Shown piece by piece: positions 61,982-64,000 of a stretch of DNA of 64,000 bases; position 1 is the stretch's first letter; every line of letters starts with the position of its first letter. The stretch is from positions 558,001-622,000 of the forward strand of contig JAUCEF010000017.1 in the NCBI GenBank assembly GCA_033558025.1, given 5' to 3'. Both the position numbers and the translations under genes were made by a program. The DNA is from Phytophthora sp. 'mugwort'. Lineage: Eukaryota; Oomycota; Peronosporomycetes; Peronosporales; Peronosporaceae. Below the pieces are notes generated by a model. That model did not search any database. It was not told the DNA's origin and was given only the letters and a program-made list of their open reading frames with translations.

Positions 61982-64000
61982 CTATGTCTCCATTTTCGGC
62001 TGGAAGATGCCGCCGGTAAGCAGTAAGTTCCGCGGTGTGAAGTGGACGCGGTACATGGGCGTCTGCTTGGAGCGCAGCGTCTTGAGGAGAAAGCGTGAGG
62101 ATGGCAGCTCCTGCACTGCTCCCGGCCGTACCATCGGCACGGGCTTAACAAACCGGCTTCGGCCAGGCAGTTGGGTGCCATTCACCGTGTCTGCGTCTGA
62201 TGAACTCACATTCAAGTCTTCCATTGCCCCCGACAGAGCTGAATAAGTCGTAGGCTTCTCCGTAAGCGCCTTCATGTCCCAGAGACGCACCGTCGAGTCC
62301 ATGCCACCACTTGCTAGAATCGTGCTCTCCTGGCTGAAGTCCAACGACGTAACCATGGCCTTGTGACCCATGAGGGTTTCCAGACGTTTGCCGGCCTGCA
62401 GGTCCCAAATATTGATGTACTGGTCCTCGCCTGAACTTGCGAGATATCGGCCGTTGCGCGAGAACGCAAGGCACTGCACTCCACGAAAGTGGCCCGTGAA
62501 GACACGGACACACTTGCCGGACTGCACGTCCCAGAGTCGTACAGTCTTATCGCTTGAGCCCGTGGCCAGGTAGTTGTGATTTGGGTGAAACCGCACGCAA
62601 TCCACGTCCGATAAATGGCCAGCGAAAATACGCAGAGGCGTCAGGTGATCCGTACTCCAGAGTCGAGCAGTCCGGTCCATTGAGCAGGTCGCAAAGTAGT
62701 GCCCTAGCGGCGCGTAAGTAACATCCCAGACAGGAGCTCCCTGATGCGAGCGGTATACTACCAAATTGCTCTTCGCAGCCAGGCTCCACAGCCGCACCGT
62801 CGAATCTGCTGATGCAGTGAGTGCAAACCGATTGTCTGGTGAAAAACTTGCACCATACACAGCGCTCGAGTGGCCTCGCAGCACGGCCATTTTCTCCTCG
62901 TCCTCTGCATCGGTATAAGTTGGACCTGCATTGCCGTGATAGGCCGATCCTGTGGCTGTTCCTAGTGGTTGGTCATCGTTGCGCCATACACGAAACGAGG
63001 CATCTTCGCAGGCAGCGCCGACCATGGTCACATCATCGCTGAAGCACATGTTGTTAATATGTGTTGCTGAGTTCAACAGAGTAAAGCACAGCGCCGATGG
63101 CAGAGCACTGCGGCTCACTGGTGCACGGACCCGAATGTCCTCGAGAATATGCTCCTTCATGTTGGAGGGTACGCGCAGCACAAGTTTTTCCATCACCTCG
63201 GCATTAAAAGCATTCTTCCGGTCTGGCAGCGGGCCAGTCTCGTCCAATAACTCCTTCTTTTTGCCTATCGTGCCGTCAGTTGACAGCTTTACACGTTTGT
63301 GCTTACGAAGTGCATCTGTAGACGCTGTAGATGCCTTACCTTTATCTTTTGAGCCATCTGCCTTTTTGTCCCCATCAATTACTCCAGCCTCACCACCAGC
63401 GCCACTGCCCGCTGCTCCGTTGGCAGTCGCATCACCTTCTTTTCCCGCTTCTCCTTCCTCCGCGGAGGGATCATGTACCTTACGTTCGGGAAAAACTCCC
63501 CAGTTAACAGGAATAGCGTTAAGATCGTGCACCGTGTGGCATTTGCTCCCAGAAGCCACCGATCCACCAGCAGCACGCACCATGTAGTCTACATCATAGG
63601 GACCCGTTGCCAATGGCATTGCGATTTCGCTTTCGCTTGGATGGTCTGACGCAGCAAACGCCTGTGCAAGTTCGTCTGAAGTCTTGAATCCGCTAGCTGC
63701 ATCGTCTTTCGGCTCCAAATTATTCAGTACTTCGCCTGGTGTGGGCGCATCCTGAAGCTGCTGAATCTGAATACCCGGTTCGTTTGACGTCACGACGAGG
63801 TTAACCCGTTCGTTGACAATTGCCAGTAACAGGAAAAGCCGCTCTTGGCTCAAAAATGTGTTGAGCAGCTCAAACGATAACAAACTCATCTCCACGTTGA
63901 ACTTGCTGTGCAGCACCTCACGCACATACTCGTTCTCGCGCAAATGCTGGGGCGAAAAGACGAGACTAAGCGTGCGCAGCTCCTCCAAGTGCAGTCTCGT
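61982..64000 (-). CDS. TAF5: TAF5, TFIID subunit (partial, N-terminus off window)
   Basis: The minus-strand frame is open from the right edge to a stop at 61982-61984, about 672 codons. The apparent start at 63988 is a TTG; the frame continues past 64000, so the true N-terminus (LisH region) is outside. The beginning is the TAF5 NTD2 helical domain (LRTLSLVFSPQHLRENEYV, EMSLLSFELLNTFLS). A disordered acidic/Gly linker follows (residues about 140-250). The C-terminal half has six to seven WD40 repeats, for example GHSSAVYGASFSPDNRFAL, SADSTVRLWSL, GSSDKTVRLWDV and GGMDSTVRLWDM. TAF5 scaffolds TFIID (and SAGA in some eukaryotes). It is convergent with riboflavin synthase. Confidence 0.92.
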   Translation of the reverse strand, partial: TRLHLEELRTLSLVFSPQHLRENEYVREVLHSKFNVEMSLLSFELLNTFLSQERLFLLLAIVNERVNLVVTSNEPGIQIQQLQDAPTPGEVLNNLEPKDDAASGFKTSDELAQAFAASDHPSESEIAMPLATGPYDVDYMVRAAGGSVASGSKCHTVHDLNAIPVNWGVFPERKVHDPSAEEGEAGKEGDATANGAAGSGAGGEAGVIDGDKKADGSKDKGKASTASTDALRKHKRVKLSTDGTIGKKKELLDETGPLPDRKNAFNAEVMEKLVLRVPSNMKEHILEDIRVRAPVSRSALPSALCFTLLNSATHINNMCFSDDVTMVGAACEDASFRVWRNDDQPLGTATGSAYHGNAGPTYTDAEDEEKMAVLRGHSSAVYGASFSPDNRFALTASADSTVRLWSLAAKSNLVVYRSHQGAPVWDVTYAPLGHYFATCSMDRTARLWSTDHLTPLRIFAGHLSDVDCVRFHPNHNYLATGSSDKTVRLWDVQSGKCVRVFTGHFRGVQCLAFSRNGRYLASSGEDQYINIWDLQAGKRLETLMGHKAMVTSLDFSQESTILASGGMDSTVRLWDMKALTEKPTTYSALSGAMEDLNVSSSDADTVNGTQLPGRSRFVKPVPMVRPGAVQELPSSRFLLKTLRSKQTPMYRVHFTPRNLLLTGGIFQPKMET

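Overview
The window looks like a nuclear segment of an oomycete genome, most likely a Phytophthora-type Peronosporales species. Coding genes are eukaryotic, with few, short (about 60-90 bp) GT-AG introns. Intergenic spaces are compact (73-320 bp), many genes are head-to-head, and several starts are preceded by a TCATT-type initiator like the one known from oomycetes. Domain fusions such as FYVE-GAF and repeats of the helicase-associated type are also typical. No rRNA, tRNA or CRISPR array was recognised.

Left gene-rich part (1-32.5 kb). In order: a partial RCC1/IQ protein (-); a divergent LRR/ubiquitin-like protein (+); a decayed MULE transposon with inverted and direct flanking repeats (6.4-8.6 kb); a FYVE-GAF protein (+); a mitochondrial-looking protein of eight helicase-associated-like repeats (-); six-exon methylmalonate-semialdehyde dehydrogenase (+); five-exon GLE1 mRNA-export factor (-); ribosomal protein eS27 (+); an importin-alpha with an odd C-terminus (-); a possible PiggyBac relic; a RING E3 ligase (-); a multi-pass membrane protein (+); a disordered unknown protein (+); a second RCC1 protein (+); a SURP-domain protein (-); and a secreted T2 ribonuclease with an extra C-terminal module (-).

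Middle part (about 32.5-53.9 kb) is a transposon graveyard with no convincing host gene. It holds a broken Ty3/gypsy gag-protease (-), two large DNA hairpins, a minisatellite, a decayed MULE carrying a ULP1-type protease region, a PIF/Harbinger pair (Myb-like ORF plus DDE transposase), a hAT remnant, a pogo/Tc1-like remnant (+), and a second pogo-like copy (-) for which I could define 27-bp terminal inverted repeats and a TA target site. A second, shorter T2 ribonuclease gene lies at 56.8 kb, so the transposon block sits between two diverging paralogues.

Right part (53.9-64 kb) is gene-dense again: a CCCH-type zinc-finger protein, a T2 ribonuclease, COX15 (haem A synthase, five exons), bacterial-type deoxyribose-phosphate aldolase (three exons), riboflavin synthase with a C-terminal hydrophobic tail, and TAF5 (partial, -). 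Most host genes are housekeeping: mitochondrial metabolism (MMSDH, COX15), cofactor synthesis (riboflavin), nuclear transport (GLE1, importin-alpha), translation (eS27) and transcription (TAF5). The unusual parts are domain additions on conserved proteins and the structures in the transposon block.
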